Origin: DTU063 sp001512695
GTDB lineage: Bacteria > Bacillota > Thermosediminibacteria > Thermosediminibacterales > Tepidanaerobacteraceae
Assembly: GCA_049658265.1 (NCBI GenBank)
Contig: JBASOM010000017.1
Coordinates: 1 to 18,917 of the forward strand
DNA length: 18,917 bases
Reading direction: 5' to 3'
Made by a program: the position numbers and the translations under genes. Positions within the stretch are counted from its first letter, which is position 1; each line of letters opens with the position of its first letter. Below are positions 7,627-14,834 of this stretch, piece by piece. The notes under the pieces were generated by a model that saw nothing but the letters and a program-made list of their open reading frames with translations, was not told where the DNA came from and ran no database searches.

Positions 7627-8916
7627 TCAAATTACCTTATCCTGCAATCTGCGAAGTTGTAAAATTAGTGAGTCTTCATCCAGTTCCACCATATCATACG
7701 TCAGTGTTTGGCCTTTCTTTACATCTGTTTTTAATTTTACCTTTGAACTTACCAACCCTAATGGCAAGGCATTATCTTTTCTTGCATTAGCGTAGGTGTC
7801 TATTACACCATATACTGTATATCCTCCTATGCCGTCTAAATACTCACCTGCTTTTAGATCCTTCTTTGCCACTGCAACGGTTTCAGACACCGGTACACCC
7901 ATTGGCGCTATAGTTGGTTCACGGTATATATATGCCCGTGCTGCAGATAAAGGCGTTTCAATGCTGGTAAGATGATATGGCCTGTACAAAACATAGTTCG
8001 GCCCTTTACCCATTGAAAGATAAGCCATCTCTTCTTTCACCGCAGGCAGATGGGTAGTAACTATAACAAAAACTCCTGGTGCAACTCCGTCTACGTATTC
8101 TACAACTTTATACCTTTCCAAAATGCCTCCTTGTTCCTTAAGACTAAAAAGTTTTGGCAATTCTTCAACCGATGCTTTAGGGCCTATTAAGCCTTTTTTA
8201 GTTGGTAAAAATCCCGTTGCATTGGATACACATGTCATTTCAACCATGGTTTTAGTTCCATCTATAAAAGAAGTCAACATTTTTGGATTCATATTGTATG
8301 TCAATGCTTTTTCTCTAGCTGTATCAGGTGTTGCTTCCACATTTAGGGGATTGTTTTTACCTTTACCTACAACTAAAATCTCAAATCCCAAGGCATCCAC
8401 AAAATCGTATAACTCTTTTATGGCACCAGGTTCATCACCTGCAGAAACTGTATATACTACTCCGGCACTGTCAGCCATCTTCTTTAGTATGGGCCCTACA
8501 GTCACATCAGTCTCTACATTGAGCATTACAATGTGTTTCCCATTATAAATTGAATCAAAGGCGATCCTGGCACCGGTCTCCGGAACCCCAGTAGCATCAA
8601 TTACTACTTCAATCAGTAAAGATTTGGTTACCACATCAAGATTATCAGTTATAACATACTTCCCATTTTGTATACCCTTCTCGGCTTCTGAAGGCTTGCT
8701 GACAAAAGTAATATCCTCAGTTTTTATACCCGCAAGTTCATATGCTTGTTTTGCCCTCTCCACATCCAAGTCAGAAATTATTACAGGTCTAATGCCCTTC
8801 ATGCAGAACATCTGGCTTACCATGCCTCGCCCCATTTGCCCTGCACCAACGATACCAATATTGATTTTTTTTCCTTGTTCCTCTAGCTCCATTAGTTTAA
8901 TATTCATGTTAAGCAT
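7627..8916 (-). CDS. COG4091-type NAD(P)-dependent oxidoreductase with C-terminal SAF domain (DRL-like)
   Basis: A 429-residue protein. The N-terminal Rossmann fold (NIGIVGAGQMGRG, about residues 18-30) indicates NAD(P) binding. The middle resembles homoserine-dehydrogenase-like proteins (VVIDATGVPETGARIAFD; VSAGDEPGAIKELYDF). The last ~90 residues look like a SAF domain (VAVAKKDLKAGEYLDGIGGY...). This matches COG4091, often mislabelled homoserine dehydrogenase; the family includes, as I recall, the Brucella DXR-like enzyme DRL, which interconverts DXP and 2-C-methylerythritol 4-phosphate. The start is chosen at 8916 because GGGAG lies 9 nt upstream; an ATG at 8925 abuts that site and is less likely. 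It is the last gene of the glucitol-PTS operon, after an 80-nt gap. The likely role is oxidation or rearrangement of the polyol phosphate made by the PTS. The specific substrate is inferred, not shown. Confidence 0.85.
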   Translation of the reverse strand: MLNMNIKLMELEEQGKKINIGIVGAGQMGRGMVSQMFCMKGIRPVIISDLDVERAKQAYELAGIKTEDITFVSKPSEAEKGIQNGKYVITDNLDVVTKSLLIEVVIDATGVPETGARIAFDSIYNGKHIVMLNVETDVTVGPILKKMADSAGVVYTVSAGDEPGAIKELYDFVDALGFEILVVGKGKNNPLNVEATPDTAREKALTYNMNPKMLTSFIDGTKTMVEMTCVSNATGFLPTKKGLIGPKASVEELPKLFSLKEQGGILERYKVVEYVDGVAPGVFVIVTTHLPAVKEEMAYLSMGKGPNYVLYRPYHLTSIETPLSAARAYIYREPTIAPMGVPVSETVAVAKKDLKAGEYLDGIGGYTVYGVIDTYANARKDNALPLGLVSSKVKLKTDVKKGQTLTYDMVELDEDSLILQLRRLQDKVI

Positions 8917-8996
8917 ATATAACATCTCCCTCTATAATTTTTTTGTTTTAAATTTCCATAGAAATCTATAATTAAATGACAATTTTGTAGAGCATT

Positions 8997-9365
8997 TTAC
9001 ACATCAGCACTTTTTATGGCAATGGTATCCCCTTCGGCTATCAGGGGTAGTTTTTCGCCTTCTAAATGTATATCTCCCGGCAATTCCGGCGACGTTCTTG
9101 CATCAAACTTAAGACAAACATGCCCGATGATATTTAAGTTTCTGTTCGCAAGTTCCCCAACAGCTGTAACAGTATATACTGAATCGCCTAGAATTATAGA
9201 ATCTCCTTTTGTTACATCTTCTGTGAGAGTTCCTCCTGTATGTACAATGGCTATTTCTTGAAGTTCTTTTGGCGCCGTGCTGTCAAATAACACCACAATA
9301 CCTTGTTGCAGCAACTCTATGGCCAGCTCCCCTATGGCTAAAACTTTTGCTTTATATTTGTCCAT
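8997..9365 (-). CDS. srlB: PTS glucitol/sorbitol-type EIIA
   Basis: A 122-residue cytoplasmic EIIA of the glucitol family, which passes phosphate from HPr to the EIIB domain of SrlE. The likely phosphorylated histidine is H42 in EIAIVHTGG. The remainder shows the family's beta-rich pattern (GDSIILGDSVYTVTAVGELA; LNIIGHVCLKF). The start at 9365 is set by AAAGGAGTG just upstream; the longer frame to 9410 adds 15 residues with no ribosome site. It follows srlE after 72 nt. Length is normal. The transported polyol need not be glucitol, since no sorbitol-6-phosphate dehydrogenase gene accompanies it. Confidence 0.92.
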   Translation of the reverse strand: MDKYKAKVLAIGELAIELLQQGIVVLFDSTAPKELQEIAIVHTGGTLTEDVTKGDSIILGDSVYTVTAVGELANRNLNIIGHVCLKFDARTSPELPGDIHLEGEKLPLIAEGDTIAIKSADV

Positions 9366-9437
9366 ATAATCACTCCTTTGAATACAAGTTGTAAAAGTAT
9401 TCTGCCGCAATGCTATTGCGGCAGAATACTGTGTGTA

Positions 9438-10433
9438 TCATGTATATAAGCCAATACTGAAAAGATAGGCAATTAATACTGCAATCGGGCCTGTTATCAA
9501 TCGGGATATAAGTATAGCTCCCACACCTACTTCTACAGTTTCAGGTTTAGCTTCTCCAAGGCTCAACCCTACAGGAATAAAGTCACATCCTACTTGGGGA
9601 TTAATGGCAAACAGCGCTGGAAGAGCAAATTGTGGTGGTATGTTGCCTTTACCTATTTCCACACCCACCAATACACCAACTACTTGCGCAATCACAGCTC
9701 CAGGCCCCAAAAGAGGAGAAAGTATGGGTATTGCACATACGATTGAAATGAGAAGTAAACCCGGCAGGGTTCCAGCCATAGGCGAAATTATATTTGCTAT
9801 CCAGTTGCCTACGCCGGATTTTAATATGATTCCGATGAGTGTAGCAACAAAAGCTATAAATGGAAGAATGTTTTTTATAACCTGTTCAATGGTTTCACGG
9901 CCGGATTGATAAAATATGCCGACTACTCCTCCCATACCTCTTCCTATTCTCTCTATAATTCCCATTTTCCGATCATCGCTTGTTGCCGTTGCCTTTGTTA
10001 CTTGTTCAGTTTCGGCTTCTTGATCAACTTTGGATTCTGCTTCTATGTATTCAGCTTCTTGTTCAGACAAAACAGATATATTTTCAGGTTTTACACCTGA
10101 AACATAAATGTCTTCAGTAATATACTGAGCCAACGGCCCCACTTGACCTACTGGTGTCAGATTTATAGTTGGGATGCGCTTCTTAGGATACACACCGCAA
10201 CGAGCAGTTCCTCCACAATCTATAATCACACAGCATATCTGTTCGTCGGGCACCGAGGACTTAAAGCCATCAAAGGCTGTACCGCCCGTAAGTTCTGCAA
10301 TGCGTTTTGCTATCGGGTCAATTCCCCCACCTGTTACTGACACTATTTTGTCTCTGCCTTTTTCTGGTTTAATAATGAGGGGCCCACCCCAACCACTTGG
10401 TCCTTTTTCTACTTTTACAGCTCTATAAGTCAT
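9438..10433 (-). CDS. srlE: PTS glucitol/sorbitol-type EIIB(C2) component
   Basis: A 331-residue membrane protein. The N-terminal EIIB domain (about 1-115) contains the phosphocysteine motif DCGGTARCGVYP; C73 is the likely phosphorylation site and C79 the second conserved cysteine. A charged Glu/Lys-rich linker (about 120-160) leads to a C-terminal membrane part (about 185-331) with roughly four hydrophobic segments, including FIAFVATLIGIIL and the conserved INPQVGCDFIPVGLSLGEA. AGGAGGGG precedes the ATG and overlaps the srlA stop codon (TAGGAGG), so translation of the two is likely coupled. Together with SrlA and SrlB it makes a complete glucitol-type permease that imports and phosphorylates a polyol. 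Confidence 0.93.
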   Translation of the reverse strand: MTYRAVKVEKGPSGWGGPLIIKPEKGRDKIVSVTGGGIDPIAKRIAELTGGTAFDGFKSSVPDEQICCVIIDCGGTARCGVYPKKRIPTINLTPVGQVGPLAQYITEDIYVSGVKPENISVLSEQEAEYIEAESKVDQEAETEQVTKATATSDDRKMGIIERIGRGMGGVVGIFYQSGRETIEQVIKNILPFIAFVATLIGIILKSGVGNWIANIISPMAGTLPGLLLISIVCAIPILSPLLGPGAVIAQVVGVLVGVEIGKGNIPPQFALPALFAINPQVGCDFIPVGLSLGEAKPETVEVGVGAILISRLITGPIAVLIAYLFSIGLYT

Positions 10434-10446
10434 ATTAATTCCCCTC

Positions 10447-10971
10447 CTAAATCAAGTCTCTCTGTCTCATCATTCTGATGGTAAGAGTTTCAGTGACAAT
10501 CCCACGTATTAGTATCACAATGACACCTACGATGAAATATCTAATTGCCAGTTGACCTAAAGGTAAACCTAATTGTTCTATTCCTTGTGCTATTCCCATA
10601 TATACAAATAGTTCTGCAGGATTGGCATGTGGGAATAAACCTACAATGGGATGAACAAAGGAAACGGCTGCATCATAAAAAGCGGGTTTGTATTTTTCGG
10701 GTAAAAAACGTCCAAAGGTATAAGCCATAGGGTTTGTCAAAAAGAAAACAGCTAGAACAGGCATGACAGTATAACGCAAAAGCATATATTTTCCTGCTGT
10801 TTGAGCAATATTGTTGATTCTTTCCTGTCCTACAAATTTTATCAGTGCATTGACAGCAGTCATCAGTGTAATTAGTGTAGGTAAAATACCACCTGCAAGG
10901 CCTAAGAAGGTGTTTCCGCCTTCCTGGAATAAACCGATGAAAGATTGAGCAAGATTAGCCAATACATCCAT
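10447..10971 (-). CDS. srlA: PTS glucitol/sorbitol-type EIIC component
   Basis: A 174-residue integral membrane protein of the glucitol EIIC family at the usual length. It shows several hydrophobic spans (FLGLAGGILPTLITLMTAV; YTVMPVLAVFFLTNP; FIVGVIVILIRGIV) and the family stretch FLPEKYKPAFYDAAVSFVHPIVGLFPHANP. GGAGG lies 10 nt before the ATG. It follows gutM after an 81-nt AT-rich gap and precedes srlE by 13 nt. It provides part of the translocation channel with SrlE. Confidence 0.93.
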   Translation of the reverse strand: MDVLANLAQSFIGLFQEGGNTFLGLAGGILPTLITLMTAVNALIKFVGQERINNIAQTAGKYMLLRYTVMPVLAVFFLTNPMAYTFGRFLPEKYKPAFYDAAVSFVHPIVGLFPHANPAELFVYMGIAQGIEQLGLPLGQLAIRYFIVGVIVILIRGIVTETLTIRMMRQRDLI

Positions 10972-11052
10972 TTACAAATTACCTCCTCTAAAAATTAATT
11001 TTGAAATAGTTTTAATTAAAGTAAAGAATTCCCCCTCCTTTCTTACCGACTT

Positions 11053-11412
11053 TTACGAAGATTCTAAAAATGATATTGCCTTTACAATAGCCGTTTTTGT
11101 TTGTTTCTTCATATCCTTTATTATTGCTTCAACATGCTCTATATTCTGATTAATTAAGGCATGAAAGGGCACAAATCTTGCGAAGACTGTCGTCCCTGAC
11201 ATTATTTGTGCATCGGTGATTAAATTTTCATCATTTATACAAAGCATCACTATTACGCCTTTTCCAAATCGGCCCTTCACAGTGCCAACTCCGACTTTAC
11301 CCTTTGTTCTCATTTCGTTAAGTTTACTTTGAAAATTTTTAATTTGAAAATACACTAATACACCTTGTAAAATCCAAGCTGCAGCTGCAAGCCACAATAC
11401 CTTTATCAACAC
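11053..11412 (-). CDS. gutM: GutM-family (glucitol operon activator) protein
   Basis: A 119-residue protein with one N-terminal membrane segment (about residues 4-22, LWLAAAAWILQGVLVYFQI) followed by a soluble domain containing GKVGVGTVKGRFGKGVIVML. This matches the GutM family found beside glucitol PTS genes and named after the E. coli gut operon activator. The membrane anchor makes a classical DNA-binding role questionable, and its biochemical function is not well established. It starts with GTG at 11412 behind GAGGGGG (7-nt spacing), 25 nt after the SorC-type regulator, and precedes srlA. That places it between regulator and permease, as in other Firmicute glucitol operons. Confidence 0.88.
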   Translation of the reverse strand: MLIKVLWLAAAAWILQGVLVYFQIKNFQSKLNEMRTKGKVGVGTVKGRFGKGVIVMLCINDENLITDAQIMSGTTVFARFVPFHALINQNIEHVEAIIKDMKKQTKTAIVKAISFLESS

Positions 11413-11437
11413 GAGTTTTCCCCCTCAGGATAATTTG

Positions 11438-12370
11438 CTATTGATTTAAAAGAAATTCAGCAGTTTTTTCGTCTGTCACAAGCACATTGATGTATCCACC
11501 TTTAAGAGCAGCAAGAATAGCCTCTTGCTTTTCTACACCGCCGGCAACTGCAACAACATTCGGTATAGCCTTTAATTTATCTACAGTAATGCCAATTACC
11601 CTTTGATTTAATTCGGTTGGGCACACATTGCCATCACTGTCTAAGAAAATCCAGCATATATCAGAGACTGCATTTGCCTTTTTTAAGGCATTGAGCTCTT
11701 TGTCTGTATAGTATCCTGTCTGTCTGATAGTAGAACTTTGAGCTGAAGGTGATCCAATACCTATAACGGCAATATCAGACTTAGCCGCCAGTTTTAAAAT
11801 TTTATTTATATTTGTATCTGATATAAATGTTTGTTTAACTTTAACACTATCAACAACAACCGGCGCATGAAGTAACTGGCCTTTTCCACCAAAGGCCTTG
11901 GCTAAATTTATTGTAATAGCATTTGAATGTACATCCAGCTTAGTCTGGCCTACTCCGCCAACTAAGGGGACAAAAGTTACATTTTTTGAAATGTTTCTTA
12001 TGTACTTTGGTATAAGTGCCAAAGTTGTTCCCCAAGAAACTCCAACGATATCTTCATCTTTTATGGTCCTAGTTAAATAATTTGCAGCAGCTTCAGCTAA
12101 AAGATGTTTTAAGGCGTCAGATTCCTCAAAAGGGGCAATAATTGCCTCTCTTAAATTGAATTTTTTTTCTAAAGCATCTTCAAGTTTTGTAAAGCTGCCT
12201 TCATATCGGATTTTGATTTCCACTATGCCATTTTGTCTTGCCTTTTGCAACATTCTAGACACTGAAGGGCGAGATACTCCGAGTTTATCTGCTATTTCCT
12301 GCTGAGTCATATTTTCGTCATAATACATATACGCTACCTTAACTAATATCCTTTTATCATTTGGCGTCAT
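11438..12370 (-). CDS. SorC/DeoR-type sugar-responsive transcriptional regulator
   Basis: A 310-residue SorC-family regulator. The N-terminal helix-turn-helix (about residues 20-42, MTQQEIADKLGVSRPSVSRML) is followed by the long sugar-phosphate-binding domain (about 60-310) typical of the family, with VGVSWGTTLALIP, GGVGQ and AVIGIGSPSAQSS motifs. The start at 12370 is fixed by AAGGAGAG 8 nt upstream; a longer frame to 12424 would swallow the palindromic operator and lacks a ribosome site. It is the first gene of the glucitol-PTS operon. The effector is probably the phosphorylated product of the PTS, and the 16-bp palindrome at 12390-12405 is the likely binding site. Whether it represses or activates cannot be seen directly; the site position downstream of the promoter favours repression. 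Confidence 0.92.
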   Translation of the reverse strand: MTPNDKRILVKVAYMYYDENMTQQEIADKLGVSRPSVSRMLQKARQNGIVEIKIRYEGSFTKLEDALEKKFNLREAIIAPFEESDALKHLLAEAAANYLTRTIKDEDIVGVSWGTTLALIPKYIRNISKNVTFVPLVGGVGQTKLDVHSNAITINLAKAFGGKGQLLHAPVVVDSVKVKQTFISDTNINKILKLAAKSDIAVIGIGSPSAQSSTIRQTGYYTDKELNALKKANAVSDICWIFLDSDGNVCPTELNQRVIGITVDKLKAIPNVVAVAGGVEKQEAILAALKGGYINVLVTDEKTAEFLLNQ

Positions 12371-12389
12371 GATTGTTTCTCTCCTTATG

Positions 12390-12405
12390 TTGAACAATTG
12401 TTCAA
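12390..12405. promoter_or_regulatory. Perfect 16-bp palindrome, probable SorC-family operator
   Basis: TTGAACAATTGTTCAA is its own reverse complement. It lies between the predicted transcription start (near 12422) and the regulator's ribosome site, so a bound protein would block elongation or initiation. A half site (TGAACAAA on the minus strand, 12416-12423) lies about two helical turns away, close to the start point. SorC/DeoR-type regulators bind similar TGAACA-containing palindromes. Confidence 0.75.
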
Positions 12406-12428
12406 GCATACGTCGTTTGTTCATATTT

Positions 12429-12457
12429 ATTATAAATAGTTAATTTCGATTTGTCAA
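12429..12457 (-). promoter_or_regulatory. Consensus sigma-A promoter of the glucitol-PTS operon
   Basis: On the minus strand TTGACA (12452-12457) and TATAAT (12429-12434) are separated by 17 nt, a perfect match to the housekeeping consensus. Predicted transcription start is near 12422, about 50 nt before the SorC-type regulator. Such a strong promoter would need repression, which fits the palindrome downstream. Confidence 0.9.
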
Positions 12458-12494
12458 TAATTGTTACTAGTTTCACAAAATTCTATTCTGTACA

Positions 12495-12539
12495 AAAATT
12501 TAAAGAGGCCTTTGCTTGTCAAAGGCCTCTTTAAATTTT
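12495..12539 (-). terminator. Strong intrinsic terminator after gatC
   Basis: A perfect 20-bp stem (12495-12514 with 12520-12539), loop of 5 nt, centred on an AGAGGCCTTTG arm. On the minus strand the stem ends in a T-rich tail (five T), so it terminates the gat operon 50 nt after its last gene. It isolates the sigma-54-driven gat unit from the sigma-A-driven glucitol unit. The AT-rich flanks also make it partly bidirectional. Confidence 0.9.
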
Positions 12540-12588
12540 AAATTGCTTAAGTGTTGCAAGCTCGAATATTAAATTTTAGTATTATCAT

Positions 12589-13839
12589 TTAACCGAATAG
12601 CTGCATAATTTTAAGGAGAATCCAAGTTAAGGGATTAGCGCCGTCGCAGATACTGGAAATGCTAGTGGCACCTTCAGGGAATTGGAATGCTGCATCAATG
12701 GCTGCTTGAGTATGGAGCGGTGCAACATTTGTTGCAATTAGTAATCCTACGGCAATTACCAATGCTCCGATAATTACGGATCTGAATACATTTCCTCTAC
12801 ATATGGGAGCAACCATGGCTACCATGAAAGGTATTGTTGCCAAATCGCCAAAGGGTAAAACCCTGTTGCCAGGCACTATTACCGCCAGTACAATGGTTAT
12901 CGGAACCAGAATAAGGGCTGTGGCAATGGCCGAAGGATGCCCGGTAGCTACTGCTGAATCCAGGCCGATGTAAAATTCTGTACCTGCAAACCTCTTTTGC
13001 ATAAACTTTTTAGCTGCTTCTGAAACAGGTATTAAGCCTTCCATAAGTATCTTAACCATTCTCGGCATTAAAAACATGACTCCTGCCATTGACATTCCTA
13101 GATTCAATGCATCTTTAATATCATATCTTGCTAATAATCCTATTATAATTCCTATAATTAAGCCCACTATAGTTGGTTCTCCAAGGACTCCAAATCTTTT
13201 GCTGGCAGTTTCAGGATTAATTTCTATTTTATTAAGTCCGGGTATCTTATCAAATAATTTGTTTAGCGGTATTGCAATAGGTACATATGCCGCAGAAAAA
13301 CCGTGTGGCAGTGAGATTCCAGGCAGACCATAGAATTCCTGAACTATAGGCGCCGTCCAATCACCAAGTTTAAGAACTATTGCGCAATTTATTGCAGCGG
13401 CTATCATACCCAAAGTTAAATTTCCCGTAGCTGCTGTCACCAAAGCTCCGGTAAAGGCAAAATGCCAGTAATTCCAAAGGTCAACGTTAACCGTCTTTGT
13501 TGTCTTAGTAAGAAGCATGATTATATTTACAGCTAGACCAATCGGGATTACCAGAGCACCGACTCTTGATGCAAAAGCGATTGCAGAAGCTGCAGGCCAA
13601 CCTACGTCAATTACATCCAACTGTAAACCTGCATTCTTAACCAAAGCTTCCGCTGCAGGTCCCAGGTTGCTAGATAAGAGACCGATGACCAGGTTTATAC
13701 CTATAAATCCAATACCAATTGTTACACCAGCCCTGAGTGCCCTACCGGGCTTTTCACCAAATATCATACTTAGTATGAAAATTAGTATAGGTAACATAAC
13801 TACAGCGCCTAAATCGAGAATAGCATTAATAATAGACAT
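12589..13839 (-). CDS. gatC: PTS galactitol-type EIIC permease
   Basis: A 416-residue polytopic membrane protein of the galactitol EIIC family. It has about nine to ten hydrophobic spans and the family stretches IFGEKPGRALRAGVTIGIGFIG near the N-terminus, WPAASAIAFASRVGALVIP, a substrate-region stretch around FYIGLDSAVATGHPSAIATAL, and GNRVLPFGDLATIPF. The start is placed at 13839, where the AAAGGGG site is 9 nt upstream; an in-frame ATG at 13848 directly abuts that site. It is the last gene of gatABC, 49 nt after gatB, with an AT-rich hairpin in the gap. It imports a polyol with concomitant phosphorylation by GatB. Galactitol itself is uncertain because no gatD, gatY/Z or kinase gene is nearby. 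Confidence 0.93.
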   Translation of the reverse strand: MSIINAILDLGAVVMLPILIFILSMIFGEKPGRALRAGVTIGIGFIGINLVIGLLSSNLGPAAEALVKNAGLQLDVIDVGWPAASAIAFASRVGALVIPIGLAVNIIMLLTKTTKTVNVDLWNYWHFAFTGALVTAATGNLTLGMIAAAINCAIVLKLGDWTAPIVQEFYGLPGISLPHGFSAAYVPIAIPLNKLFDKIPGLNKIEINPETASKRFGVLGEPTIVGLIIGIIIGLLARYDIKDALNLGMSMAGVMFLMPRMVKILMEGLIPVSEAAKKFMQKRFAGTEFYIGLDSAVATGHPSAIATALILVPITIVLAVIVPGNRVLPFGDLATIPFMVAMVAPICRGNVFRSVIIGALVIAVGLLIATNVAPLHTQAAIDAAFQFPEGATSISSICDGANPLTWILLKIMQLFG

Positions 13840-13858
13840 AATGTACATCCCCTTTCTC

Positions 13859-13886
13859 TTTTAAAATGAATATTTTCATTTTAAAA
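13859..13886. repeat. AT-rich hairpin between gatB and gatC
   Basis: A perfect 12-bp inverted repeat (13859-13870 and 13875-13886; TTTTAAAATGAA with loop TATT) sits between the gatB stop codon and the gatC ribosome site. It is almost pure A/T and would be weak at high temperature. It could tune mRNA stability or partial termination between EIIB and the membrane component, or be without function. Confidence 0.5.
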
Positions 13887-13888
13887 AA

Positions 13889-14173
13889 TTACTTTTTCAG
13901 CTCTTCTGCTATCTGTTTTAAAACCTCTTCCTCGCCTATACCAGTAATAAAAGGAAGGCCGTTGATTACCGGAACGTCTGATTTTTTACCAAGAACAGTG
14001 GTTGTCACTATCAGATCAGCTCCGTGAATATAAGCATCAAGTTCTGACACTTTGCATTGAGTAATTAATGCATCGATTCCTTCCCGTTTGCATAAGTTTT
14101 CAATTTTGTCCGCAACTACTGTGGAAGTGGCAATTCCAGTTCCGCAAGCAATGACTATTTTTTTCTTATTCAT
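13889..14173 (-). CDS. gatB: PTS galactitol-type EIIB
   Basis: A 94-residue cytoplasmic EIIB of the galactitol/lactose-like fold. The phosphorylation loop is CGTGIATSTVV with the active cysteine C10, directly after the first beta strand (KKIVIA). AAAGGAG precedes the ATG. Length is normal. It accepts phosphate from GatA and passes it to the polyol in GatC. It lies 75 nt after gatA. Confidence 0.94.
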   Translation of the reverse strand: MNKKKIVIACGTGIATSTVVADKIENLCKREGIDALITQCKVSELDAYIHGADLIVTTTVLGKKSDVPVINGLPFITGIGEEEVLKQIAEELKK

Positions 14174-14248
14174 ATAACTCTCCTTTCCATCAATTAAGGT
14201 TTACGCAGCTCTTTTTGAACTCTTTCCTACCTCCCTTCATAATAGAAT

Positions 14249-14728
14249 CTAATCTTCATCATCTTTATTTAGCAGAGAATTTAATATGTCAACCAGTTCC
14301 TTTTCACAATTAATACTTATTAGTTTGATAAGAAGTTCTTTTGCCTGGAAAATGGACACTAGTTTTTTTAAAATATTTACTTGCACCTCAGGTTCCTTTA
14401 TGGCAAGCATAAAAAGCAGCTTCACGTCAATTTCCTGCTCCGGATTACCCATCACGTTAAATTTGACAGGGTCTTTCAAAGTTGCCACGGCAATTCCTGG
14501 TTTTAAAACATGTTTGGTATCAGCATGAGGAATTGCCACACCCACTCCATTAGTTGGCAAGCCTGTGGGATACTCTTCTTCTCTATTTAAAACAGCCGGA
14601 AGATAGCTTTCCTTAACATAGCCTTTGTCAATTAATCTGTTTGCCATCACTGTTAAAACTTTAGTTTTATCAACATTCTCAAGATTTAGCATAATAATAT
14701 CTGCATTTATTAGCGTTGTCTGTTGCAT
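14249..14728 (-). CDS. gatA: PTS EIIA of the fructose/mannitol/galactitol type
   Basis: A 159-residue EIIA (PTS_EIIA type-2 domain) with the phosphorylatable histidine H68 in VAIPHADTKHV and the typical LKDPVKF and LLFMLAIKEPEVQVNILKKL stretches. GAGGGGG precedes the ATG. It is the first gene of gatABC, 67 nt downstream of the predicted sigma-54 start point near 14795. It belongs to the same domain family as the C-terminal EIIA of the upstream LevR-type regulator, but the two are clearly diverged in sequence. Confidence 0.93.
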   Translation of the reverse strand: MQQTTLINADIIMLNLENVDKTKVLTVMANRLIDKGYVKESYLPAVLNREEEYPTGLPTNGVGVAIPHADTKHVLKPGIAVATLKDPVKFNVMGNPEQEIDVKLLFMLAIKEPEVQVNILKKLVSIFQAKELLIKLISINCEKELVDILNSLLNKDDED

Positions 14729-14805
14729 GATATTCCCCCTCTAAAATTGAATTAATTTTTAATTTAGTGTAATAAAACTACCCAATATCTCTATCTAAAA
14801 ATCTA

Positions 14806-14822
14806 AGCAAGTTTTGTTCCAA
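14806..14822 (-). promoter_or_regulatory. Sigma-54 (-24/-12) promoter of gatABC
   Basis: Minus-strand TTGGAACAAAACTTGCT keeps the required GG-N10-GC spacing (GG at 14819-14820, GC at 14807-14808) and the TTGC box. Its -24 half has A in place of the first C of TGGCAC. It lies just after the end of the LevR-type activator gene. A 7-bp inverted repeat (GCAAGTT/AACTTGC) spans most of the promoter. Start expected near 14795. Confidence 0.75.
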
Positions 14823-14834
14823 CTTGCGGCAGTT

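Noticed and set aside
11028..11045. Strong ribosome-site-like GGAGGGGG right after the gutM stop
   Set aside because: No ATG, GTG or TTG follows within about 35 nt, so no small gene can be supported; the real srlA site lies further down.
12371..12424. N-terminal extension of the SorC-type regulator
   Set aside because: It would place the operator palindrome and ribosome site inside the coding region; the ATG at 12370 is well supported.
12458..12480. Possible catabolite (cre) site upstream of the sigma-A promoter
   Set aside because: The TGTGAAACTAGTAACA stretch lacks the central CG of the consensus.
14174..14248. GGGAGGTAGG-like ribosome site between gatA and gatB
   Set aside because: No open frame of useful length follows before gatB; gatB has its own site.
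14807..14828. GCAAGTT/AACTTGC hairpin as terminator of the activator gene
   Set aside because: The stem is only 7 bp and the following T tract is interrupted; the same bases form the sigma-54 promoter. A weak terminator role cannot be excluded.
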